From the NCBI GenBank assembly GCA_947498455.1, contig CANMKK010000009.1:98244-162243 (forward strand): a stretch of 64,000 nt of DNA, written 5' to 3'. This DNA comes from an uncultured Aquimarina sp. Its GTDB lineage: Bacteria > Bacteroidota > Bacteroidia > Flavobacteriales > Flavobacteriaceae. Under the pieces are notes generated by a model, which was not told where the DNA came from, searched no databases, and was given only the letters and a program-made list of their open reading frames with translations. The first letter of the stretch is position 1, and each line of letters starts with the position of its first letter. The position numbers and the translations under genes are program-made. Of this stretch, positions 1 to 8,937 are shown in pieces.

Positions 1-1
1 T

Positions 2-862
2 GAAAAAGTAAGCGGTTTAAAGTTTAATGAAGACTTCTATGCAGGATATTCTCCAGAACGTATTAACCCTGGAGATAAATTACATACAGTAGATAAAATA
101 TTAAAGGTAACTGCTGGATCAACTCCAGAGATAGGAAAAAAAGTAGATGCCTTATATAAATCAGTTATTACAGCGGGTACGCATTTGGCTCCAACCATTA
201 AAGTAGCAGAAGCAGCTAAAGTTATAGAGAACTCACAACGAGATATTAATATCGCTTTTGTAAATGAATTGGCAAAGATTTTTAATCTGATGGATATTGA
301 TACCAATGAGGTACTAAAAGCAGCCGGAACCAAATGGAACTTTCTTCCGTTTAAACCAGGTTTAGTAGGAGGTCATTGTATTGGTGTAGATCCATATTAT
401 TTGGCACAGCGTGCTCAGGAATTTGGATACCATCCGGAAATTATTCTCGCAGGAAGAAGATTAAATGACAGCATGGGGCAGTATGTAGCTTCCGAAGTTA
501 TTAAATTGATGGTGCAGCATGATATAAGAATAAAAAGAGCTAACGTATTAGTATTAGGGATCACTTTTAAAGAAAATTGCCCTGATGTAAGAAATACACG
601 AGCAGTAGATGTGATAAACCATCTTCAGGATTTTGGAACAGAGATTACAATTTATGATCCTTGGGCAAACCCTGATGAGGTAAAGCACGAATATAATTTA
701 GAAACAGTGACTGAATTACCAAATGCTACTTTTGATGCAGTTGTACTAGCAGTTGCACATAAGGAATATCTCGATATTGACCTTAAGTCATTGTTGATGC
801 CTAATGGTGTTTTGTATGATGTTAAAGGAATCATAGAAGAAGGAGTACACGGGAAATTGTAG
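2..862 (+). CDS. tviB: UDP-N-acetylhexosamine 6-dehydrogenase (TviB/WbpO-like), 5' truncated by window edge
   Basis: The reading frame is open from base 2 and ends at the TAG at 860-862, so only the C-terminal 286 residues are present and the NAD-binding Rossmann start lies outside the window. The visible part has the catalytic Cys motif GGHCIGVDPYYL and the following AGRRLND stretch, typical of the TviB/WbpO group of nucleotide-sugar dehydrogenases. These oxidise UDP-GlcNAc or UDP-GalNAc at C6 to the uronic acid with two NAD+ in the cytoplasm. The C-terminal UDP-binding domain (LGITFKENCPDVRNTRAVDV) is complete. It lies 33 bp upstream of a flippase gene and probably supplies an acidic sugar for the polysaccharide. 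The substrate (GlcNAc or GalNAc) cannot be told from sequence alone. Confidence 0.9.
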   Translation, partial: EKVSGLKFNEDFYAGYSPERINPGDKLHTVDKILKVTAGSTPEIGKKVDALYKSVITAGTHLAPTIKVAEAAKVIENSQRDINIAFVNELAKIFNLMDIDTNEVLKAAGTKWNFLPFKPGLVGGHCIGVDPYYLAQRAQEFGYHPEIILAGRRLNDSMGQYVASEVIKLMVQHDIRIKRANVLVLGITFKENCPDVRNTRAVDVINHLQDFGTEITIYDPWANPDEVKHEYNLETVTELPNATFDAVVLAVAHKEYLDIDLKSLLMPNGVLYDVKGIIEEGVHGKL

Positions 863-895
863 TAATTTATATTAATAAAACATACATAAAGACAA

Positions 896-2416
896 TTGAG
901 CCAGTTAAAAAAAGGAGCACTCTTAAACTATCTATCTATTTTTTTGAATAATTTGGTGGGCTTGGCTTTGACTCCTTTTATTTTAAAAAGTTTAGGAAAA
1001 GACCAATACGGTATTTATTTAACAATAGGAGCGTTGATAGGGACAATGTCCTTATTTGATTTTGGACTAAACAATACTATTATACGTTTTGTTGCCAAAT
1101 ACAGAGCAGAAAAAAATAGAAAAGAAGAAGAAAATTTTCTAGCGACAGTAATGTTGATCTATGGAGTAATTTCTATTTTGGTTGTTGTTACTGGTTTGAT
1201 ATTTTATGATTATTTTGATTTATATTTTACAAAAATGAATCAAGAACAAATTAAAATAGCAAAAGCAATGTTTGCGATTTTAATTTTTAATCTTGCAATA
1301 AAACTACCGGGAGATGCTTTTACAGGGATATGTATAGCTTATGAACAGTTTGTATTTCCAAAATCAATAAATATATTTCGATATATATTGAGATCTACTA
1401 CGGTCGTTTGTGTTCTTTTAATGGGGGGTGATGCGATATCCATAGTAGTTGTGGATACTATCTTTAATATAGTCGTTATTTCCGTGACAATATTTTTTGT
1501 TTTTAAGAAGTTAAAAATAAAGTTCAAATTGCATTTTTTACAAAAAAGTTTTATCAAAGAGATTCTTAAATATTCTATTTGGGTTTTTGTGTTTTCTTTA
1601 GTGGGAATTTTTCAATGGAAAGCAGGACATTGGGTATTAGGTAGGACTTCAACTCCTGATGTTTTAACAATTTACGGAATAGGAATTACGTTAGGGACGT
1701 ATTATGGTGCTTTTTCTACAGCCATTTCTGGTGTGTTTTTGCCTAAGGCTACACAAATGTCTGTTGGAAATGCTAGTGGAGAAGAACTTACTGATATGAT
1801 GATTAAAATAGGAAGACTTTCATTTATAGTTTTAATGTATATATTGATAGCTTTTGGATTATATGGACAACAATTTGTTTCTTTGTGGGTTGGTAAAACA
1901 TTAGGAATAGATGGTAGTTATGATGCGTGGTTAATAGCTCTTATAATTATGATTGTATATACATTACCATTGGTTCAAAATTTTGGAAATTCTATTCTTG
2001 AAGCAAAAAATAAACTTTCCTTTAAGGCTATTTTATATCTTTCTTTTATGCTTTTGGGGACTATTTATGGAGCTTTTTTAGCAAAATCCTATGGAGCAAT
2101 AGGAATGATTTTAGGCTCTATTATTGGGTGGTTTATTGTTCAAAATGTTATGAATTTTTATTATCACAGAGTTATCAAACTTAATATCCTTAGGTTTTTC
2201 AAGGAACTATTTCATAAAACTATATTGGGTATTTTAGTTATAGCTGTTTTAGGTTATATTATCAATTATATTCCTGGAGAGGGTTGGTTTAATTTTGTAA
2301 TAAAAGGAAGTATTTTTACAGTATCATTTATATTGATAATGTATCATGTAGGGCTTTTAGATTATGAAAAAAAGTTGTTTTTAAAACCAATTATATCCTT
2401 AATTAATCGAAAATAA
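896..2416 (+). CDS. Polysaccharide flippase, Wzx/MATE-like (oligosaccharide translocase)
   Basis: This 506-residue, very hydrophobic protein has about 12-14 predicted membrane segments. It begins with the N-terminal pattern of Wzx-type polysaccharide transporters (LLNYLSIFLNNLVGLALTPF), followed by the GKDQYGIYLTIGALIG segment. Such flippases move undecaprenyl-diphosphate-linked repeat units across the inner membrane. The only reasonable start is a TTG 33 bp after the preceding dehydrogenase gene, because no ATG is available near the conserved N terminus. The gap to the next gene is 5 bp, so the dehydrogenase, flippase and PP-loop genes look like one transcription unit. It is the only flippase in the window. 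Confidence 0.85.
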   Translation: MSQLKKGALLNYLSIFLNNLVGLALTPFILKSLGKDQYGIYLTIGALIGTMSLFDFGLNNTIIRFVAKYRAEKNRKEEENFLATVMLIYGVISILVVVTGLIFYDYFDLYFTKMNQEQIKIAKAMFAILIFNLAIKLPGDAFTGICIAYEQFVFPKSINIFRYILRSTTVVCVLLMGGDAISIVVVDTIFNIVVISVTIFFVFKKLKIKFKLHFLQKSFIKEILKYSIWVFVFSLVGIFQWKAGHWVLGRTSTPDVLTIYGIGITLGTYYGAFSTAISGVFLPKATQMSVGNASGEELTDMMIKIGRLSFIVLMYILIAFGLYGQQFVSLWVGKTLGIDGSYDAWLIALIIMIVYTLPLVQNFGNSILEAKNKLSFKAILYLSFMLLGTIYGAFLAKSYGAIGMILGSIIGWFIVQNVMNFYYHRVIKLNILRFFKELFHKTILGILVIAVLGYIINYIPGEGWFNFVIKGSIFTVSFILIMYHVGLLDYEKKLFLKPIISLINRK

Positions 2417-2421
2417 GGTTT

Positions 2422-3705
2422 ATGGACAAATTATTGCTTAATAAAATTACTTATACAGATGAAGGTCATAAAATTTTATATGATTATAGTATTGGTGATT
2501 CAATCCAAAAGTTTTTTGAAAAAAAACATCCATTTTATGTAAAATATTTGTCGGATGTTAGTACTATACCAAATAGTATAGCCGTAATTCCTTTTTTGTC
2601 AAATATACTGCCTATAGCTTGGTTTGCTGGTTTTGATGTTGAAATAGATGAAGTAGATGAAGATTTTTTTTATGCACAAGAGGCATTGAAAAAAGAATTC
2701 GGGAAAAGAAAAAATCTTAAACAAAGTTTGACAGGAAACCTTATTGTTAAGCAGAGGGTAAAAAATAATTTAAGAGGTAACAAAACGGCAATGCTTTTTA
2801 GTGGAGGAGTAGATGCATATGCTACGTATATAAGAATATACGATAAGAAACCCGATTTGATTACTCTTTTAGGGGCAGATATTGAAATTTCTGATAATAA
2901 GCAATGGGAAGAGTTTACCAATTTTATTGAAAATGAAACATTGCTAAATGAAAATCGAAAAGAATATATAGAAACTAATTTAAGGGATTTTTATACTTAT
3001 CAAGTAGAGTTGTTGTTAACTGATATAGGATGGTGGGGTAAAGTTCAACATGGATTAGCATTAATAGGTTCTTTAGCTCCTTTATCCTATAAACATGGGT
3101 ATGAGGCTATTTATATAGCATCTTCGTATACAGATAATATAGATATTGATTGGGGCTCAACCCCTGAAATGGATGAAAAAATTACTTGGTCAGATGGAGT
3201 AAAAGTCTACCATGATGGATATGAACTTAAACGTCAGGATAAAGTTGATCTAATTGCTGATTTCTCAGAAAAAACAAGTACAAAATTTAGGCTTAGGGTA
3301 TGTTATTCTGAAAATAGAACTGAATTTAATTGTAGTGCTTGTGAAAAGTGTTTTCGAACTATTCTAGGACTTATCTTGAATGGTAAAGATCCTAATAATT
3401 TTGGATTTAAAGTAGATGGAGGTGTTTATAATAAGTTTTACGAGGTTTTAAATATTGGGGAAGCAAGTAAAGGAGTACGTTACTTTTGGTGGGAGCTTAT
3501 GGAAAAAGCCAAAGCGACCAGTGATTTCTATATATTTGAAAATCAAGAAGAAGAGTTAGAGCAAATCAACTTTATTAGACAGGGAAAAATAGATAATCTA
3601 CTAGAGTATAAAATGAGCAATTCTAATAAAGGAATAAAAAAGCTTAAATTTATTTTTAGGAATAAATTCCCAGGATTAATAAAGTTATATAGAAAATTAC
3701 GGTAG
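2422..3705 (+). CDS. QueC-like PP-loop ATP pyrophosphatase family protein of the polysaccharide locus
   Basis: The 427-residue protein has a PP-loop signature SGGVDA at residues 127-132 (MLFSGGVDAYATYI), which in this superfamily binds ATP and adenylates a substrate. A four-Cys cluster, Cys294, Cys304, Cys307 and Cys310 (C-x9-C-x2-C-x2-C), closely resembles the zinc site of QueC. It is much longer than QueC (about 220 residues): a roughly 120-residue N-terminal extension and a basic C-terminal tail flank the PP-loop core, so it is not the queuosine enzyme itself. It sits between the flippase and a pyruvyl-transferase gene. I infer ATP-dependent modification of a sugar or of a glycan-linked carboxylate. 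The substrate is unknown. Confidence 0.6.
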   Translation: MDKLLLNKITYTDEGHKILYDYSIGDSIQKFFEKKHPFYVKYLSDVSTIPNSIAVIPFLSNILPIAWFAGFDVEIDEVDEDFFYAQEALKKEFGKRKNLKQSLTGNLIVKQRVKNNLRGNKTAMLFSGGVDAYATYIRIYDKKPDLITLLGADIEISDNKQWEEFTNFIENETLLNENRKEYIETNLRDFYTYQVELLLTDIGWWGKVQHGLALIGSLAPLSYKHGYEAIYIASSYTDNIDIDWGSTPEMDEKITWSDGVKVYHDGYELKRQDKVDLIADFSEKTSTKFRLRVCYSENRTEFNCSACEKCFRTILGLILNGKDPNNFGFKVDGGVYNKFYEVLNIGEASKGVRYFWWELMEKAKATSDFYIFENQEEELEQINFIRQGKIDNLLEYKMSNSNKGIKKLKFIFRNKFPGLIKLYRKLR

Positions 3706-3753
3706 AATTGTTTTAGATAAATTGCTTACATATAATCACAAAAAGACTTGTAA

Positions 3754-4719
3754 ATGAAATACGGATTACTTAAATATGATGAAAATAAACGCTTTTTTAA
3801 TGTTGGAGATAATATTCAAAGTCTGGCTGCAAAGCAATTTCTGCCAAAAGTTGATTTATATCTCAATAGGGAAAAGCTGGCAGAATATGAAGGCGACCCA
3901 ATGACTCTTATTATGAATGGTTGGTTTACGCATAATACTCACAATTGGGTTCCTAACGAAAAAATAAAACCGGTTTTTGTTTCTTTTCACATGAATAATA
4001 CTGCTGCTCCAGCAATGTTAAGTGAAAAGGGGATTGCCTACTTAAAGAAACATCAACCAATAGGTTGTAGAGATCAATTTACTGCAGATACACTAAAAGC
4101 AAAAGGTATTGATGCTTATTTTACAGGATGTTTAACACTTACATTGGATTCATATAAAGTTAATGATTCTGAGAGGGAAGATAAGATTTATATAGTCGAT
4201 CCTTTGTATAGTTACCCAAGACCAGAAAAAATATTCTATAATGCCAAAGCTACTATAAGAAATATTTTGAATGGTTCTGCTTTTAAACTTAAGAAAAAAA
4301 GTAATCACCTTCAGAAATTTATAAGTAAAGAGGTGCTGGAAACGGCCGAATTTATTAATCAAGAGCCTCCATCAAATACATATTCAGATTCTCAGAAATT
4401 TGAGATGGCAGAAGAGTTACTGAATAAGTATGCAAGAGCAAAATTAGTAATTACATCTAGGATTCATTGTGCGTTGCCTTGTTTGGCATTGGGTACACCT
4501 GTAATATTTGTGAATGGATTTGATAGTTTTGTAGATTCTTGTCGCTTCGATGGAATTCTTGAGCTTTTTAATCGTATTGATGTGAATAGTCAAACAGGTG
4601 CTTATACAGCTAATTTCGAACTTTCTGGAAAAATTAAATTAGACACGAAAGTAATGAATTTAGAAAAACATCATGATCTTGCAAATGCTCTTAAAAAAGC
4701 AGTAAAAAAGAATTTGTAA
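3754..4719 (+). CDS. Polysaccharide pyruvyl transferase family protein
   Basis: The 321-residue soluble protein has the family pattern of polysaccharide pyruvyl transferases: an N-terminal GDNIQSLAAKQFL segment, a central PIGCRDQFTADTLKAKGIDAYFTGCLTLTL stretch (in which the partner domain begins), and the C-terminal TSRIHCALPCLALGTPVIFV motif of the GT-B-like fold. Members transfer pyruvate from phosphoenolpyruvate to form ketals on sugars, adding negative charge. It follows the PP-loop gene after 48 bp and ends block 1, and the next 300 bp lead into transposon debris. No frameshift was seen. Some family members act on lipid-linked or peptide-linked sugars, so the exact acceptor is open. Confidence 0.85.
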   Translation: MKYGLLKYDENKRFFNVGDNIQSLAAKQFLPKVDLYLNREKLAEYEGDPMTLIMNGWFTHNTHNWVPNEKIKPVFVSFHMNNTAAPAMLSEKGIAYLKKHQPIGCRDQFTADTLKAKGIDAYFTGCLTLTLDSYKVNDSEREDKIYIVDPLYSYPRPEKIFYNAKATIRNILNGSAFKLKKKSNHLQKFISKEVLETAEFINQEPPSNTYSDSQKFEMAEELLNKYARAKLVITSRIHCALPCLALGTPVIFVNGFDSFVDSCRFDGILELFNRIDVNSQTGAYTANFELSGKIKLDTKVMNLEKHHDLANALKKAVKKNL

Positions 4720-5041
4720 ATAGACAAATTTTATGATTCGATGTTTTTGTAGAAATTGTCAATTTTTAATAAAGATTAATATCTAGAGATGAGCATGTAA
4801 GTACCTACCAAAAGCCTATCTGTGTTGGCTATATGGTAGTTTACTACGGAGTAAGTGAAACGACTTCTGGTTTTTTGATTCATAAGAATGCTTTGAATAA
4901 GGTCTGTTTTTAGACTTCTTTTTCTCTTTTTACAGGATTTTTCATTTTAATTACGTTATTTCATCTTTTTTAAGTCATTTTTTTATTTTTTTTATGCTTT
5001 TTCGGGATTTTTTGACCCGAAAGGACGCACGCCCCCTTCGA
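4720..5041. other. Intergenic gap between pyruvyl transferase and IS5-type remnant
   Basis: No coding sequence is supported here. The right half is very T-rich and probably is the untranslated 3' flank of the transposase remnant. A short hairpin lies at 5000-5022. No intact inverted repeat marking the IS end was identified. Confidence 0.5.
5000..5022 (-). terminator. Hairpin downstream of the IS5-type transposase remnant
   Basis: TTTCGGG (5000-5006) pairs perfectly with CCCGAAA (5016-5022) around a 9-base loop. On the minus strand it lies 20 bases past the transposase stop and is followed by A/T-rich sequence. It is consistent with a weak intrinsic terminator. Confidence 0.4.
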
Positions 5042-5574
5042 TTATCTTTTACTTAACAAGTAATCAGCTCTAAAAACATTGTATAGTATGCAATTGAAAT
5101 CAAATCGCAATGCATTTCTTTCCAAAGTTTTGGTAACTGCTTTGCGATAACTCAATTTCTCTTTGATATAAGCAAAGGGATGTTCTACCCGGCAACGTAT
5201 TTTTGATTTCTTCTTATTGTTTTTCTTTTGAGTTTTGGAGAGCTTTCTCCTTTTAGTACCCTTATCAAGGACTCCATAATACACTCCACCCTTTATTGCT
5301 TTTTGTTTATCTGTCTTGTTACTATAAGCACTATCGCCGAATATTGCTTTTTCATCTCCACTGAGTAACTTGTCCTTTAGTCTGGAATCGTGTGGTTGAG
5401 CAGAAGTAAATGCGCGTTTTCTAATAATGTTACTCCCGATATCAGTACCGATATGACCTTTATATCCAAAATACTTCTTACCTCGCTTTGTTGTGGAATG
5501 TGCAGTAGTCGTACTTACTGTAAAATTCATAACAGAAGCTTCATGTCTTTTGCTCAGACAGCAGTAGTTAGAGG
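5042..5574 (-). pseudogene. IS5/IS4-superfamily transposase, C-terminal half only
   Basis: The minus-strand frame encodes about 175 residues of the C-terminal half of an IS5-type DDE transposase. It contains KKYFGYKGHIGTD, the FGDSAYSNK strand with the second catalytic Asp, and the C-terminal RCRVEHPFAYIKEKL segment with the catalytic Glu. Reading upstream of the first ATG (5530) the frame stays open only to a TAA near 5574, so the N-terminal domain and the first catalytic Asp are missing. It abuts the terminator hairpin of the beta-helix lipoprotein gene, suggesting a deletion joined the two. The fragment cannot be an active transposase. Confidence 0.8.
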
Positions 5575-5584
5575 TTTAAAGAGT

Positions 5585-5640
5585 TTTAAAAAACTTGTAC
5601 TTTCTAAAAGCCTAAGCTTATAGAAGGTACAAGTTAAATA
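5585..5640 (-). terminator. Rho-independent terminator of the first beta-helix lipoprotein gene
   Basis: On the minus strand an arm reading AACTTGTACCTTCTATAAGC is followed by its near-perfect complement and then a run of six T. The stem is about 18 bp with two mismatches. It lies about 20 bases past the stop of the 5660-7633 gene, so it fits that gene's 3' end. Confidence 0.8.
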
Positions 5641-5659
5641 TAATTGTTTAAAAATAATA

Positions 5660-7633
5660 TTATAAACAAGTATTTTCCGATTCCAAAATTGCACTACTAG
5701 ATGCGTCAGAATCATTATTGATACAAACAAATCTTGAAGCTCCTGTAGGTTCAGAGATATTATTTTTTGTAATAAAAATATTATTATTAGTATCGTAAAG
5801 ACGAATTCCATCACTTTCGTCTGGAGTAAAACTGTTTTCAGTTACTATAATATTTGAAGAATTTCCTATTTCTAATGCTCCGTCAACATTATTGTTGCTA
5901 AGATGTACCCCTTTGGCTCTTGAAATAACGATTTTCTTTGTATCAAAAAAGGTATTATTTTTTACATTCAAAATGTATTCTTGTTCTTCATTTTTATTAT
6001 TAAATTCCACTAAATATAGGTGAAAACCACCAGATCGAATTTCATTATTACTTATTTCGGTATTACTTGCAAAAGTATTGGTGCTACTAATTCCTCTTTC
6101 GGAAACATTGATTTTATTATTAATTACCCTTGCATCATATGATTCAGATAATTGAATACCATTTTTACCGTTTTTAATAGTATTGTCGTGTATATAAGCT
6201 CCAATAGAACCTACAACGATTCCAACACTATATCCATCAATTGAATTTTCACTTATTTCATTATTAAAAACGGTTTCACCAAAACCTGAGGCAAATATGG
6301 CAAAATGTTCCGATGACTTTTCCGAAGCGACAAAATTATTATTAATTATTTTAGAGTCAGAGGCAAATGAATATGCAATTCTAGTGTCAATTTTATTGTT
6401 TTGAACGGTAATATCTTGGCCTATTGTGATAGTTAAAAAACCACTTCTACTATTAATTTCAGTATTATCACTAATTAATACATCAAATACTTTTTGATAT
6501 TCCCTTAATTCTCCATTATCCTCTCTTTTTCTTACAGGTTCAATATTGATAGCAAAACCAACTTCCCCGCCATCCGAATGAGTAGAAGCCTGTGCCGTAT
6601 CTAAAAAAGTATTATTTTCTATTGTTATATCTCTACCATCAGTCAAAGCAATTGCCATTCTTCTGGAATTTTTAAAATGACAATTCATTACGGTTACATT
6701 AGATGTGGGTTTATAATTCTCCGGTTCGAAAGGAAAACCTTTAGAATAAATATGTATCGAGCCTTTTGAGCCATTCAAAAAATTAACACCATCAATAATA
6801 ACATTTTTAGAAGAATAAACATATAATAAATGTTCTCCTTCTAGTCCTTCATCAGTTGGTGAATATTGCCTATCATCTCTATCCCCACAAAGACTTCCTC
6901 CAGTAATTTTTACATTTATTGCATCTTCAACAGAAATAATAGCACCATTTTCGATACCCATTGCACCGGGAAAAATCCTTAAAAAAGAGTTTTGAGACAT
7001 TTTTAAATGAAAATTTGAAGGAATATTTATGGCTTCTTTACTAGGGTAGAAAAAATTATTAGTTGTCGGAGGTGTAACTTTCGTAACCTCAAAATAGGCA
7101 TCGAACTTATCTATGGTAAAAGTATCTGCTCCTAAAGATTTAGTTAAATAGATAAGCTTTTCAATTTCAGAAGTATTTTTTAGTGCTATTTCTGATGTAG
7201 TTTGACCCTCAACAATATTCTCCCATCTAGAGGGAATAAATTCAAAATTAGAATCTTTTAGTTGGACGTCACCTTTTACGGTCATTTTGGAACTTAACAA
7301 CCTACCATCTATTGTTCCTTGATTAAAATTTAAAGTTCCATCTCCAATAATGTCTCCACCGTCAAATTCAATTTTAACATTTGTAGGTAAATTAATGGTT
7401 TCTCCTTTTAAGTCTAGTATACAATCTATAACTACAGTGCTATTGGCAGAAATATCTTTCAAATCAAAATCACAGGGAATGTCAGATACATATTCATCAG
7501 TTTCTGAATCGGAATCAGTGTCTTGGTCGGAAATTTCATCAGTAACAATAATTTCCTCAAAACTTTCATTACTACAAGAGTAATAGGAGTATATTACTAA
7601 AAACAAAAGTAGATTAAAAAGCATTTTTTTCAT
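5660..7633 (-). CDS. Surface lipoprotein with right-handed parallel beta-helix (pectate-lyase-like) repeats
   Basis: The 657-residue protein begins with a lipoprotein signal (hydrophobic stretch ending YYSCSN, lipid-anchored Cys about residue 20). An acidic stretch follows, rich in Asp, Glu and Ser, consistent with export to the outer face. A conserved module around residues 50-110 (DIPCDFDLKDISANSTVVID, then the GGDIIGDGTLNF strand) leads into a long array of beta-helix rungs (NNTFLDT, NNKIDT, NNNFVAS, NNEISE, DNTIKNG and others) to the C terminus. Such folds are found in polysaccharide lyases, epimerases and glycan-binding proteins. I infer binding or processing of the surface polysaccharide, but no catalytic residues could be assigned. 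A paralogue of the same architecture lies at 41012-43105. Confidence 0.8.
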   Translation of the reverse strand: MKKMLFNLLLFLVIYSYYSCSNESFEEIIVTDEISDQDTDSDSETDEYVSDIPCDFDLKDISANSTVVIDCILDLKGETINLPTNVKIEFDGGDIIGDGTLNFNQGTIDGRLLSSKMTVKGDVQLKDSNFEFIPSRWENIVEGQTTSEIALKNTSEIEKLIYLTKSLGADTFTIDKFDAYFEVTKVTPPTTNNFFYPSKEAINIPSNFHLKMSQNSFLRIFPGAMGIENGAIISVEDAINVKITGGSLCGDRDDRQYSPTDEGLEGEHLLYVYSSKNVIIDGVNFLNGSKGSIHIYSKGFPFEPENYKPTSNVTVMNCHFKNSRRMAIALTDGRDITIENNTFLDTAQASTHSDGGEVGFAINIEPVRKREDNGELREYQKVFDVLISDNTEINSRSGFLTITIGQDITVQNNKIDTRIAYSFASDSKIINNNFVASEKSSEHFAIFASGFGETVFNNEISENSIDGYSVGIVVGSIGAYIHDNTIKNGKNGIQLSESYDARVINNKINVSERGISSTNTFASNTEISNNEIRSGGFHLYLVEFNNKNEEQEYILNVKNNTFFDTKKIVISRAKGVHLSNNNVDGALEIGNSSNIIVTENSFTPDESDGIRLYDTNNNIFITKNNISEPTGASRFVCINNDSDASSSAILESENTCL

Positions 7634-8570
7634 ATTAGGGAGGTTTTAGGTTTATATCTTATATAGATTTTAATATCTAACGGTGATTAATCGATGATAT
7701 TGTGTTTTAAACCGATGAAATGTATATTTTTCGGGAAAATTGGTTATTGTTACCTTGTTTTAATTGAGTCAAATATCGGAAAATTCGGTTAAAAAGCGAC
7801 CAATGAACTCAATATTTTTAGAATTACAAATAAATACATCTTGGTATTATTTTATCATTTTAACAAGTAAATTTAAAATTATAAATTTTTTAATGAAATT
7901 CGATTTACATCACTCTAAAACTCCCTTCAAAGTTAGATGAGAAACCAAACGCCCATCATTGAAGCAATAGGAAAATGCTTTAAGGTTAATATGATTTCTT
8001 ACAATAGTAATAAGGCAGCTTGCGGTTTATGTTATTTGAAAAAGAATTCAATAATGAAGTATTTGAGAAAACCTTAGAGTAGATGATAAAATACAGCAGG
8101 CAAAAAGTATTTTTTATAACGGATAATATCTCTATTTTATAAAAAAAGTGGAGCAATGGCTAAACCTGTTTTAAGCATTAGAAGGTCTATTACAATTTTC
8201 CAAATGCTTCAAAAACTAGTGCTTTGTTTAACCAGGACTCAAAGACATTGTTTCACTGTAACATAAAGTTTCTAACTTTAAGGAGCAGGAGCAAAGCCTA
8301 AAATGCATATTAGAATCGATCGATTTTATTTTGATATATAACAGGAAAATACTGTATACATCCCTCTAAATCTCTTCCAAAGGGAGACTTTAAACTCCTT
8401 CCTTTGAAGGCGACATAGTGATAGCTATGGGCGAGTAGGTGCGCTGGTATAAGGATGGGTGTTTTAGATAAAAAAGTAGTATTAAATCAATACATAAAAG
8501 AATGAAAAAGATTGGAATGTTAAGTGTTTAATTGCTAGTTTCTTAGAGTAGGTTTAGATAGAGTTATGCA

Positions 8571-8675
8571 ATAGTTTTTGATGAGTAGGCTCATATTTCG
8601 AGTATATATAACAAGGTTATATGATAGTTTTTGATAAGCAGGCTTATATTTCATGAAGTATAACCATATTTACTT
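8571..8675. repeat. Two diverged tandem units, period 53 bp
   Basis: ATAGTTTTTGATGAGTAGGC at 8571 recurs at 8624 as ATAGTTTTTGATAAGCAGGC, and each is followed by T(C/T)ATATTTC. A third, partial copy (CATAAGCAGG...ATTTCAT) is at 8751. The role is unknown; the copies are too few and too diverged for a CRISPR. Confidence 0.5.
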
Positions 8676-8727
8676 GTACTTTGAAAGCGGTAATATGATA
8701 AAAAATACTAGGTTTTATTTCACTTGA

Positions 8728-8865
8728 GAGTCTCATCATGAAGTTCTGCGCATAAGCAGGTTAAAATTTCATAAATACAAGATAGAAGTATTTTTTGTTA
8801 TTCCTTATTCTCCGGAAATCAATCCCGAAAAAAAAATGATAATAAAGGTTTTAAAAACAATCTGA
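8728..8865 (+). pseudogene. IS630-type transposase relic (C-terminal fragment)
   Basis: A short open stretch of 45 codons encodes IPYSPEINPEKK near its end. This matches the LPPYSPELNPIE block that carries the last catalytic acidic residue in IS630/Tc1-type transposases. It is preceded by an HKYKIEVFFV strand, as in those enzymes, and ends at a TGA at 8863-8865. Upstream is a stop, and no other part of the transposase could be recovered. It is a decayed remnant. The assignment rests on one motif. Confidence 0.5.
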
Positions 8866-8937
8866 TAGAAAAGAATTGTGTTGTCAATAAATACCAACTC
8901 AAAAGAAATTTTAAAGGTTTATTGGGAAAATAAAAAT

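Larger units (their letters stand above)
7634..8937. other. 1.3-kb transposon graveyard without intact genes
   Basis: No intact coding sequence is present. The stretch contains an IS630-type relic (8728-8865), two diverged copies of a 53-bp-period repeat starting at 8571 and 8624, and short segments at 7913-7935 and 8361-8420 built from CCCTCTAAATCTC/AAAGGGAGACTTTAAACTCC-like words. The rest is degenerate AT-rich sequence full of stops in all frames. Confidence 0.6.

Noticed and set aside
5554..5814. Minus-strand frame covering the terminator and the 3' end of the beta-helix gene
   Set aside because: It overlaps the real gene in another frame and crosses its terminator hairpin; no motif supports it.
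8571..8780. Possible CRISPR-like repeats
   Set aside because: There are only two or three diverged copies without uniform spacers and no cas genes in the window.
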